A program made the translations under genes and the position numbers. Shown here in pieces: positions 29,201 to 36,757 of a stretch of DNA of 64,000 bases (positions are counted from its first letter, which is position 1; every line of letters begins with the position of its first letter). Below the pieces are notes generated by a model. That model worked only from the letters and a program-made list of their open reading frames with translations. It made no database searches and was not told where the DNA came from. This DNA comes from Candidatus Poseidonia sp. (GTDB taxonomy: Archaea; Thermoplasmatota; Poseidoniia; Poseidoniales; Poseidoniaceae), in assembly GCA_022426155.1 (NCBI GenBank), contig JAKMEE010000005.1, positions 62,001 to 126,000 of the forward strand, in the 5' to 3' direction.

Positions 29201-29306
29201 GTTTTCTGGATGTTTTGAGGAGATTGATACCTCGGTCCTTTGCAGACTTTAGACCAGAATCAGGTCCGTTGGACGAGGATTCACTTGAATCGCTTGATTT
29301 CGCCAT
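26280..29306 (-). CDS. RND-superfamily transporter (MMPL/HAE3-like)
   Basis: 1008 aa from ATG 29306, preceded by GAGGGTGTGGTG; an in-frame ATG 54 bp earlier is less likely. Charged N-terminus, helix 1 at ~75-95, a large outer loop, a bundle of about five helices with GVSYGLHITNRYAEE, a short cytoplasmic link, then the pattern repeats ending in GVGVDFSIHIANRIKEL and further helices. This two-fold 6+6 layout is that of MMPL/HAE3 RND proteins that move lipids or hydrophobic compounds by proton flow. The relay Asp is present in the second half but is Ser in the first. First gene of the operon. Confidence 0.9.
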   Translation of the reverse strand: MAKSSDSSESSSNGPDSGLKSAKDRGINLLKTSRKQLMEQFKTVDSKRSIDAVLEAPKRMKREWEKSGATGAITRFPIPTVLVFLLLTVYFVTQSGFLDDTRFDDDPDNPALNVNGDLEVYLPDGSKVAELIAKVEEDWSTNVMVVYIESDNENITDQRILQEISYVEKILNPYQSDSSDDVIYILSISTVLKEVNSSAPRIREAIVTEIGNLGCVTGSETCASASAAEDLNYLFALTDEELGGAYEIPSQPTIDLVVGEMYDENGEPGSGLNKLARDIAGAEDGGPDGVLDRAIMAVAVTEDRPAKEIIEETQAMLDEISEMERPCEFTENGQPADSRVCDWDDLGISMTLTGPVPITNAVTEFSFRLFWEIFPMAVVLVAIGLFVFHSDLLQTGITGMRPLQGFKVVVISGLPTLCAVFWTLGVIGATNYEVTMTVIIVGPILLALGVSYGLHITNRYAEEEGTRQEKMRASLSSTGKAVFLSAVTTVIGFISLVFTPMAPIQTVGIALSLGIVIVYVLTMFMVPNLTLILDLRKTKHPPLKAFDVLVEIPVKHNKKVITVFLLLILLSGTIGRVNVEENIDLLGMAPEGESPVVKMKQYSSEFEAGQVGMVLVNANVSGNLNDGDPSNNNPTEILKKIDHLEGKLNNIENTTAVSVVFLMKASGVKASVSGEQVNDLLQTTIPCAGAEQCEEAKAIAAVLLNQSQSIDGSFWDLLTRPDEFGIPGSRQSQVFLLDVFYASLTKETREIFVSSDYGRSLIYVDMPFIPVADTARSVDKVNEFTDTFEGDYDESAEELTGVAATAIEVNELIVGSQWTSLLFAIILTLITLAIVFRDVRYSFWTTSPVIATVALQWLVMWQMDVPLSLVTVMIGSILVGVGVDFSIHIANRIKELGGGIDAIRSAAVGTGMSLFEAATVTSLGMFTAYNIPIPEIQPFITVILILLWVAAASALILLPAIFVTLEKMGIGAVGGTTGMAKKLGLVPHNTFSGDVMDAALVDDNSDVW

Positions 29307-29371
29307 CACCACACCCTCATTGTAGGGGAGGGGAAGGTCATTCAAAGCCCTACCCCCCAACTGCGGAGTAA

Positions 29372-29382
29372 AACTATAATTT
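29372..29382. promoter_or_regulatory. TATA-like element between divergent operons
   Basis: ACTATAATTTC on the plus strand, GAAATTATAGT on the minus, in the ~170-bp gap between the RND operon and the valyl-tRNA synthetase gene. It could serve either direction: about 65 bp from the RND start and 95 bp from the synthetase start. No better element is visible in the gap. Confidence 0.4.
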
Positions 29383-29475
29383 CAAACGTCAAATAAGAAC
29401 GAGGGGTTCAAATGACAACCCCCCCACGGCCGCATGGACCTACCTCATTCACAGAGGCGGGGCCAGGTGAGGCAC

Positions 29476-31968
29476 ATGCCAGCCCCGACACTACCCGAAA
29501 AGCGATGGTCAATTGACCTAGAAAAGAAGATTCAAGAAGCCCATTATGCTGATGAGCAATCCTATGGATTACGCTATGCATTCAAACCTGAATCAACCAA
29601 AGAAGTCTTTGTGATCGATACTCCACCGCCTTATCCCTCGGGCACATGGCATATTGGTGCAGTGGCCCAATACTCGATGATTGATGTCATCGCACGTAGT
29701 CAACGATTGCTCGGTAAGGAAGTTTACTTCCCATGGGGCGTTGATCGTAACGGGATCAACATTGAATTCACCGTAGAGAAAAACACCAAAAGGAAAATGA
29801 AAACCTACGACCGAGCTGAATTCTTGGAGTTGTGCAGGGAAACAATTGAAACTTTCACTCGCTCCATGCGCCATACTGCAAAGCGCGTGGGCCTATCCTG
29901 CGATTTTGCAAGAGAATACCTGACAGATGCTCCTGATTATCGTGCAGTTACACAGTCGATCTTTGTGGACCTGTTCAAAAAAGGAGATATCGTTGAAGAC
30001 TTGCGTCCGAATATTTACGACCCTGTGGAAGGTACAACCATCGCAGATGCAGAAGTAGAGCGACTTCCTCGTAAAACCAAACTTGTTGATGTTCGTTGGA
30101 CTTGCGAAGATGGTACTGAATTGATTATTTCAACGACACGCCCTGAGATGATTTGTGCTTGTGGAGTGGTTGTAGTACATCCAGATGATGAACGTTATCA
30201 GCACCTCATCGGCAAGCGTGTGACATTGCCCTTGCCATCACATGGCCGAGATACAACAGTGGAAATTCAAACCCACCCTTCCGTCAAGTCTGATTTCGGA
30301 TCTGGTATTCTGATGGTGTGTTCATTTGGTGACCAAAATGACGTTGCGGTATTCAGAGAACTTGGCCTAACCCCGTTCCCAGCCATTGATTTGGACGGAA
30401 GAATGACCGATCTAGCCGCAAACTTCAGCGGGTTGACGGTGAAAGAAGCACGAGAGGCTGCGATTGAACAACTTGAGAGCGATGGTACATTGGCAAATTG
30501 GGTTGAACGCGACCAAGATGTACCGGTTTCTGAACGTGGAAAAAACCCTGTTGAAATTATTCTTCTCAAGGAATGGTATGTTCGCCAAACTCATATCCAA
30601 GAAAGGATGAAAGAACACATTGAATCCATTGAATTTCATCCTGCTCGCAATCGACAGTTTTTGCTGGATTGGATGGATAACATCAGCATTGACTGGCCCA
30701 TCAGTCGAAGGCGATGGTACCACACTGAAATTCCAATTTGGTACAACCAAGATGCTACCAAGGTCATCGTACCGCCCAGTGGCATGTATGTCCAACCTTG
30801 GAAAGATCAACCCCCTCTGGAGAGTCGAGTGCTTGACCGTGAGAGTCGCCATGATTTGGGAAGTTTCGAGGATCTCATGAGCAGTCTTGGAGAGATCCGT
30901 GGTGAAGAAAAAGTGTTTGACACGTGGATGGATTCATCCAACTCCAACCTCTTTGTTAGTGGCTACTTGAACCAACCAGATGTTTTCAAGAAAGCCTTTC
31001 CAACCGCACTAAGGCCGCAGGGGAAAGAAATTGTGAGAACATGGTTGTATTATACCCTCCTTAAATCCACTTTATTGCTTGACCAGCCCGGATTCCAACA
31101 TGTCTGGATTGACGGACTTGGTATGGATCCTTGGGGTCGAAAAATGAGCAAATCACTGGGTAATGGTATTGATGCCGATTCAGTTCTCGAGTGTGGAGCA
31201 GGTGGTCGAACGGGTTCATGGAAAGTGAAAGGACCAGAAAAATCAGTGAGTCTACGAGCCAACAAGATCGGTAGTGAATGTTTCCGATTGTGGAAAGCAT
31301 GTGATGCTCAAGTCGGAGATGATTTCCATATCAACCCTGAAGAAATCGAGAAGAAATATTTTGGAGTGCTAACGAAATTATTCAACGTTGCCCGTTTTGC
31401 CTCTCAATTTGAGGTTCCAGAAAACTTAGATGTTGCCCCCGAGGGATTGGCCCCCGAAGACCGATGGATCATGGCAGAATTTCAGTCCACGATGAAAACT
31501 GTAGAAGAATCATGGGTCAATTTGGACATCTATACCGCTACGCAGGCACTCAAGACCTTTGGCACGGGCATCTTACCCAGCCATTATCTTGAGATGGTGA
31601 AATCACGCCTCTATGATGATGATCAAGAGGCGGCATGGACCCTTCATCGCATGGTCCGTGATTTCATGGCGGCTTTCAGCCCAATCTGTCCATTTTTCAC
31701 TCACCACATCACAAATACAGTGTACGGATCATCAGCAGTTGATGTTGATGTCTTTCCACACATGCCACTCTCGGATGTTGGCGCTGATACGAGTGAAGGA
31801 CAACGGTTATGCCAACTTTCGAACGCCTTGCAAGACTTCAACGGTCAAACTTGGTCGGCCAAAAAGGAAGCTGGAATTTCTTTGAATCAGCCGATTACTG
31901 GTATTGTCATTCCCGATGTTTTGAATGAATTTTCTGAGACGCTCACCCGCATGCACCAGTTGAGTTGA
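29476..31968 (+). CDS. valS: Valyl-tRNA synthetase, divergent archaeal type
   Basis: 830 aa from ATG 29476, behind CAGGTGAGG; ATG 29434 is in frame but lacks a site. Class I synthetase with CP1 editing domain. TTRPEMICACGVVVVHPDDERY and GILMVCSFGDQNDV are ValRS-type editing motifs; WPISRRRWYHTEIPIWY, FDTWMDSSNSN and GRKMSKSLGN complete the catalytic core. Two oddities: the HIGH signature reads HIGA (residues ~57-60), and an insert of ~25 residues (GGRTGSWKVKG and on) sits between KMSKS and the FRLWKACDAQVGDD helix. IleRS and LeuRS were considered; the editing-domain FGD motif and the linked TTRPE context favour ValRS. Confidence 0.82.
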   Translation: MPAPTLPEKRWSIDLEKKIQEAHYADEQSYGLRYAFKPESTKEVFVIDTPPPYPSGTWHIGAVAQYSMIDVIARSQRLLGKEVYFPWGVDRNGINIEFTVEKNTKRKMKTYDRAEFLELCRETIETFTRSMRHTAKRVGLSCDFAREYLTDAPDYRAVTQSIFVDLFKKGDIVEDLRPNIYDPVEGTTIADAEVERLPRKTKLVDVRWTCEDGTELIISTTRPEMICACGVVVVHPDDERYQHLIGKRVTLPLPSHGRDTTVEIQTHPSVKSDFGSGILMVCSFGDQNDVAVFRELGLTPFPAIDLDGRMTDLAANFSGLTVKEAREAAIEQLESDGTLANWVERDQDVPVSERGKNPVEIILLKEWYVRQTHIQERMKEHIESIEFHPARNRQFLLDWMDNISIDWPISRRRWYHTEIPIWYNQDATKVIVPPSGMYVQPWKDQPPLESRVLDRESRHDLGSFEDLMSSLGEIRGEEKVFDTWMDSSNSNLFVSGYLNQPDVFKKAFPTALRPQGKEIVRTWLYYTLLKSTLLLDQPGFQHVWIDGLGMDPWGRKMSKSLGNGIDADSVLECGAGGRTGSWKVKGPEKSVSLRANKIGSECFRLWKACDAQVGDDFHINPEEIEKKYFGVLTKLFNVARFASQFEVPENLDVAPEGLAPEDRWIMAEFQSTMKTVEESWVNLDIYTATQALKTFGTGILPSHYLEMVKSRLYDDDQEAAWTLHRMVRDFMAAFSPICPFFTHHITNTVYGSSAVDVDVFPHMPLSDVGADTSEGQRLCQLSNALQDFNGQTWSAKKEAGISLNQPITGIVIPDVLNEFSETLTRMHQLS

Positions 31969-31970
31969 GG

Positions 31971-33104
31971 TCATTCGTCCTCACTGAACAATGTGGCTTG
32001 TTTTGATACTGGAATTTCCAATTGCCCCAACCGGAAGCCGATCAAACGCACCCGCCCTTCCGATTGTACGTTCATTGCAAAGAGCGTTGAAGCGAGGCGT
32101 TGGAACACATCGAGTTCATCCATGGCCACTGGAATTGAACGACCACTGGTATGAGTCTCAAACCCCGTGTATCGTATTTTAACTTCGGCTAATCTCCCCG
32201 CGACACCCATGGAATGTGCTTTTTTCATGACCAAATCCACCAAGGAATTTAGTCGTTCCATCACCACTTCATGATTGGTTTGATCTCGCTCAAAGGTGTG
32301 CTCTTTGCCGATTGATTTACGACTTCGAATCGGACTGATTTCCTGACTGCTTTCACCTTCCAACACACGGATAAACCATTTTGAAAATCTCTCTCCTGTG
32401 ATACGTGCCAAGGCCAAATCACCCAAGGCATAGGCCTCATCTGCGTTTTCAAGACCCCATTCAGCCATCTGTGTCGAGCGTTTTGGACCTACACCTGGAA
32501 TCTCCCGAAGTGACCTTCCCTCAAAGAATTGAAGAATTTCATCTGGCAAGACACGAAAGATACCAAATGGTTTCCGAACTTCACTGCTCATTTTTGCAAG
32601 GATTCGCGTAGGACCAATTCCAAAAGATGCTGAGAGACCCACTTCATCCATGATGGCTTGTTGCATGGTTCGAGCTAATGCCAAGGCTTGATCCCAATCT
32701 CCTCCAATTTTCTCGGTGACATCCAAATATGCCTCATCAATGCTTGCTTGTTCAAACACATCTGCTTCTTCTCGTAAAATACTCATCACTTTCCGACTTG
32801 CCCGACTGTACAACCCTCGAGTACCTGAAATGTACCTGGCTGGACCGAAAGGTGCTGCAGGGCAACGCCTCCATGCTTCTGAAATCGGCATAGCTGAACG
32901 AATGCCGTAAGCCCTTGCTGCATAATTGCATGTTGAAACAATCCCCCGTCCTCTGCCCTGTTTTGGGTCAGAACCAATGATGAGAGGTATGGAGTCGTCA
33001 AACCCATGATGAAGGACTTCAACTGCAGCAAAAAACGCATCTAAATCACAGTGAATCAGAATCCGTTGCTCTGACGGCAACGAATAGAGGGAATCTACTT
33101 CCAC
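31971..33104 (-). CDS. dinB: DNA polymerase IV (Y family, DinB/Dpo4)
   Basis: 377 aa, GTG start. Catalytic carboxylates D20 (HCDLDAFFAAVE) and D123/E124 (ASIDEAYLDVT) are present, as are YAARAYGIRSAM, the fingers SASFGIGPTRILAKMSSE, the helix-hairpin-helix REIPGVGPKRS and the little-finger domain (RSIGKEHTFERD). Performs error-prone bypass of lesions. The last residues, KQATLFSEDE, hold a QxxLF-like sliding-clamp motif. Divergent from the RecA-like gene 80 bp away; a B-family polymerase follows that gene, making a polymerase-rich locus. Confidence 0.95.
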   Translation of the reverse strand: MEVDSLYSLPSEQRILIHCDLDAFFAAVEVLHHGFDDSIPLIIGSDPKQGRGRGIVSTCNYAARAYGIRSAMPISEAWRRCPAAPFGPARYISGTRGLYSRASRKVMSILREEADVFEQASIDEAYLDVTEKIGGDWDQALALARTMQQAIMDEVGLSASFGIGPTRILAKMSSEVRKPFGIFRVLPDEILQFFEGRSLREIPGVGPKRSTQMAEWGLENADEAYALGDLALARITGERFSKWFIRVLEGESSQEISPIRSRKSIGKEHTFERDQTNHEVVMERLNSLVDLVMKKAHSMGVAGRLAEVKIRYTGFETHTSGRSIPVAMDELDVFQRLASTLFAMNVQSEGRVRLIGFRLGQLEIPVSKQATLFSEDE

Positions 33105-33184
33105 ATCTCATGACTTTCGCCAAAGGTGTTTGAACTTGGCGCTCTGAACACTTTCATTTTGAACGAGGGGTCTGGCAAATCATC

Positions 33185-34000
33185 GTGGAGTGTCTTCAAC
33201 GACCTCTGTTGTTGATGCAAATGAGAACTCTGACGGATCCTGTGAATACCCAACTCTTGACACGACTTGCGAATCGGTTTGATACCACACTCGTGGAACC
33301 TCAAGCAGGTCAAATCTACCATTTAGCAGGACCCGAAGTGGCTGGAAGAAGCATGCGAGTTATCGCTGAGCAATGGGTTGCAAGAGCCCTATCACGGGGA
33401 AGTGCTGTTCACTGGATTGATGGGGCCTGTCGAATTGACCCCTCTCGCTTCATACCCGTTTTACAACAACTAAACGCCTCACTCGAGACATGTTTGAGCA
33501 GCCTCTTTCTTAGCCGAGGGTTCACCCTCCATCAACTCGCTCGCCAAATTGAACGTTTGCCATCTGAGGTGGCAATCACTCGTGCACCCTTGATAGTGAT
33601 TGATGGGGTCCTCTGCATGCATCATGACAAGGAAATCTCAAGGATGGAATCTCGGTCCTTGTTTCGCCGACATATCGCCCTTCTTGCAAAAATGGTACAG
33701 CATCAGCATGTCGCTCTCATCTTGATCACTGAACAAAATCCAAGAGATGATCACCACGGCCGTTTATTGAGTAGCATCAAACATCACTCCCAAAATTATC
33801 TTGAAGGAAGTTGGAAGGGGAGGAGAAACAACAGAATGTTGTACTTACAACATCCCAAGAGTGGTTTAGGTGGCCTTTGGAACCCATCAAAGAGTCCACT
33901 ACAAACGCAATTTCAAATCCAAAACCCGAAATCCATCAACTCAAACTCGTGGCATCATCATCGACTTGAAGTGGTAGGACTCAAACAAATTCAGGATTGA
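33185..34000 (+). CDS. RecA/RadA-superfamily ATPase-like protein with altered Walker A
   Basis: 271 aa from a GTG at 33185; ATGs at 33215 and 33221 are alternative starts. Residues 49-56 read GPEVAGRS, a Walker A in which the invariant Lys is Arg. APLIVIDGVL (D140) fits Walker B, and VHWIDGACRIDPSRF resembles the strand-helix after Walker A in RecA/RadA. ALILITEQNP is in the place of the RecA sensor strand. So the fold is probably RecA-like with reduced or lost ATPase. The C-terminal ~70 residues are polar, Asn/His/Ser-rich and likely disordered. It is divergent from dinB and overlaps the convergent B-family polymerase by 20 bp, much like the ImuA-ImuB pairing in bacterial mutasomes. No functional proof. 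Confidence 0.65.
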   Translation: MECLQRPLLLMQMRTLTDPVNTQLLTRLANRFDTTLVEPQAGQIYHLAGPEVAGRSMRVIAEQWVARALSRGSAVHWIDGACRIDPSRFIPVLQQLNASLETCLSSLFLSRGFTLHQLARQIERLPSEVAITRAPLIVIDGVLCMHHDKEISRMESRSLFRRHIALLAKMVQHQHVALILITEQNPRDDHHGRLLSSIKHHSQNYLEGSWKGRRNNRMLYLQHPKSGLGGLWNPSKSPLQTQFQIQNPKSINSNSWHHHRLEVVGLKQIQD

Positions 34001-36431
34001 ATTCCAACAAGGACCGTTGCAAGCCAGCAGATTGAATGCTGGTTTCTGTCCATCCAAACGGGGCGAGTATGGCCCAAATCGCTCTCAAGGCCAGTGAACG
34101 ATAGTGTTGGATGCAGGGTTGGCCTAATGATGACTCACTGGTTTCAATTTCCTCGGATAAGACGACCCGGTCATAACTCACGCTAGCCAATATATCAATC
34201 ACAACGTACCTTATTTTTGTGCCTGGAAGGACCAAGTAGCCTCTTCTTCGCGCTCGCTCTAAAGCCGCATAGGTAAGATTTTTGACACGATAATCTGTCA
34301 AAGGCTTTGTCACTCTGCGAGTCAAAATAGCTTCTGAAAGATTCAATTCTCCTTTTTTCAGCCGATGAATTTCACTACGATACCAACTCAATACATCCCA
34401 TTGAGCACGAGTACTCGGAATGTTTCTGTCATTTATTTCACTCTCTTTTGCCAAAATAGTGAGTGCCGTTTGTTGCAAATTACGAATCCAAGGAGGAGAT
34501 GAATGTTGTCGCATCTCAATGCCCCGTATTTTGAACCCATTCTGTCCAAGACCCCAATATTTAGTGAGTGAGCCTGCCCCATGCATTCGACTCGGCAAAA
34601 AGGCAATGAAGGTGTAAATATCTTCAAACTCCAATGGGATTCCGACAATCTGGCTCACCTGTTCCGCAAATTCTAACGCCGCTGCATGCTGTTCTGGAGC
34701 TGTTCGCCCCAATCGATCGGAAAGCCAAACACAATCCACAATTGCATGCAAAACATCCCATCCCGACTGATGAGCTAATTCGATTGTAGTGAGCAAAATA
34801 TCTCGAGCCCAAGCGCAAATGGCCTCATGAGCTTCAATGCGCCCAAAACGTGCATTGCGATATCCTGTGTACCCAAAACAGGTCACTAACAACCATTTCA
34901 ATGCATTTTGCCGTAAATCGTAAGGGTCTCCCGGGCGACGGCGCAACTGTTTCAACTGCCGACGACGTTCAATCAAAGGAGCGACGACTCGGCCAAGGAA
35001 CCCCTGCGTACGGGCACATGTGTGCGTGTTCAATCCAGGAACTTGCAACGCCTTTGATTGCGTTTGAGGAAAAAGACCACTCCCCAAATGTTCTGCCAAT
35101 TGCCGATGACGAAATTCTTGTTCAGCAACTTCTGGATGAAGTGGGACAAAGCCAGAGGAATCTCCCGTCCGAGGAGGTTGACAACAAGCACAATTTAGAG
35201 TTTCAGGAGATATGTTTCTTGAAGCAATGATGCTTGGAAAGAGGCTAGCAAAATCCAACTCAATCACGGGGCCATGGAGTCCTGGCTGACTGTCCAAGTA
35301 AAGTCCACCTCGGTCAGCATGCAACAACTCCAGAGCAGTTTTTGTATCCTCGGGCCGATTCTTTTTCCAGGGTACGAGGACACCATCATCTAAAGCAACC
35401 CTCATTTGAATGGCACTGATCACTGACCCAGGAGACAAACGTGAAATTTCTTGAGCCGATTGTCTGGAATGGCGTGCCAACTCAAATAATCCAACAATTC
35501 CCCCCTCACGAACAATGAAACTGTTGTTCAAATCCAAGTGCAATCGCCCCTGGAGCAAATACGAGGCTGGTCTGTGAAGTGTTTGACCGTAGGAATGGAC
35601 CGTTTGAGCCGCCTTTGAGACGCTCAAGGAATCTGAGGTACGGCCAAGATGAAGGGGGGCATTCGTTTGTTTCGCCATTGACAAAAGAGCTGGAAAAAGA
35701 TGACGATCTCCTCCTTGAGTCAGCACAATATCGGGGTCCAATTCATTCATGATTGATTGAAACTTTACGAGAAAGGAACGAGCGGATTCACATTCACTTC
35801 GATGAATTTCACGAGACATCGTGAAGGATGGAGAAGGGGCAAACCCTTCCTGTTGAATGCTTTCAAATTCCAACCTCATGGGTTCATCATCATGAGAAAT
35901 AAAGCCCTTTGGATGTTTAAAATCAGCACTTAGGCGGATAATATGAAATGGAGGGAAATTTTCACCATTTTCACTCATCATTTGAAGAGAATGTAAGTGT
36001 TCTCCGTCCCAACGAACATACTGGAATAGTACGCAATCATGTTCATGCAGAAAGCGCTGAGCAACATGTGCATCAACGGAAAACAAAGAAAAACGGTGGA
36101 AATTTCCACGCGCTTCAATATGCTGGGCTAGCCCCTTCAGCCGATGGTGAAGGAGAACATCTATCTCCAGAACTTGATGAATTTCATAGGTATCCAATGC
36201 AAGACGTGCTTTCTTTTGCCGCATTCCACCGATGGAAAAACGCTGCTGAATTTCTGGTTGCTGGAGCCAATACAACAACTGTTCCAAATCCCTTGCACTA
36301 CCATGGACATGCAATGTAGGATGCCAGGGGACGGAACACCTATGGGCAACACCATCAATGTCAATTAGCCAAGCCAACATCTGTTGCCCTGCATGATCTG
36401 AATGGACATCCAGTAACCACCCATCAATCAT
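33981..36431 (-). CDS. Divergent B-family DNA polymerase (PolB2-like)
   Basis: 816 aa from ATG 36431, which overlaps the upstream stop by 8 bp and has AAGGAGAAG as binding site. Polymerase motif A is intact (ELDFASLFPS, D393). Motif B keeps its Lys (ALKWLLVTCFGYTGY, K512). Motif C reads IVDCVW: one of the two DTD aspartates remains (D566). The exonuclease looks broken: Exo I DxE reads EFE, Exo II has GGDRHLFP in place of NxxxFD, and no Exo III Tyr/Asp is visible. A GRLHLDL segment shared by archaeal PolBs is kept. This is not the replicative PolB type; it resembles the archaeal PolB2/Dpo2 group tied to damage tolerance. Residual synthesis is possible but unproven. Confidence 0.85.
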   Translation of the reverse strand: MIDGWLLDVHSDHAGQQMLAWLIDIDGVAHRCSVPWHPTLHVHGSARDLEQLLYWLQQPEIQQRFSIGGMRQKKARLALDTYEIHQVLEIDVLLHHRLKGLAQHIEARGNFHRFSLFSVDAHVAQRFLHEHDCVLFQYVRWDGEHLHSLQMMSENGENFPPFHIIRLSADFKHPKGFISHDDEPMRLEFESIQQEGFAPSPSFTMSREIHRSECESARSFLVKFQSIMNELDPDIVLTQGGDRHLFPALLSMAKQTNAPLHLGRTSDSLSVSKAAQTVHSYGQTLHRPASYLLQGRLHLDLNNSFIVREGGIVGLFELARHSRQSAQEISRLSPGSVISAIQMRVALDDGVLVPWKKNRPEDTKTALELLHADRGGLYLDSQPGLHGPVIELDFASLFPSIIASRNISPETLNCACCQPPRTGDSSGFVPLHPEVAEQEFRHRQLAEHLGSGLFPQTQSKALQVPGLNTHTCARTQGFLGRVVAPLIERRRQLKQLRRRPGDPYDLRQNALKWLLVTCFGYTGYRNARFGRIEAHEAICAWARDILLTTIELAHQSGWDVLHAIVDCVWLSDRLGRTAPEQHAAALEFAEQVSQIVGIPLEFEDIYTFIAFLPSRMHGAGSLTKYWGLGQNGFKIRGIEMRQHSSPPWIRNLQQTALTILAKESEINDRNIPSTRAQWDVLSWYRSEIHRLKKGELNLSEAILTRRVTKPLTDYRVKNLTYAALERARRRGYLVLPGTKIRYVVIDILASVSYDRVVLSEEIETSESSLGQPCIQHYRSLALRAIWAILAPFGWTETSIQSAGLQRSLLEFNPEFV

Positions 36432-36693
36432 CTGCAGCTTCTCCTTCCAATCGCTCCAAACGAAGTTCAAGTTTGTGAATACGCTGTGAGAGACCTAACA
36501 TCATCGACAGAAGGAGAGGATTCCAAGGATCATGGGCAGGCAGCATCCCTCCTGCTGCTCGGCGAGTTCTTACGTCATTGAGCAACACATCTAGCAGCAT
36601 TTGTTCATCCACTGGAAGTGCGCGACGGAACGGCCCCAACGCATGTAATTCTGCCTCAATTCTCGTACGCCATGGAAGGACACTTCGACCCAT
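36424..36693 (-). CDS. Small helical protein coupled to the PolB2-like gene
   Basis: 89 aa. No family recognised. The C-terminal third is a short amphipathic coiled coil (LSQRIHKLELRLERLEGE). Its stop overlaps the start of the polymerase gene by 8 bp, so translation is probably coupled and the two products may bind each other. The start ATG at 36693 is 64 bp after serA, which runs the same way. Confidence 0.7.
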   Translation of the reverse strand: MGRSVLPWRTRIEAELHALGPFRRALPVDEQMLLDVLLNDVRTRRAAGGMLPAHDPWNPLLLSMMLGLSQRIHKLELRLERLEGEAADD

Positions 36694-36757
36694 AGCCTAA
36701 GACTGAACATTCGGAAGACAGGCTTTGTGAAGACCCCTTTGCACAAACTGAAAGTGT

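Noticed and set aside
29476-31968. Leucyl- or isoleucyl-tRNA synthetase as identity for this gene
   Set aside because: The TTRPE...HPDDERY and VCSFGD editing motifs and the size fit ValRS better.
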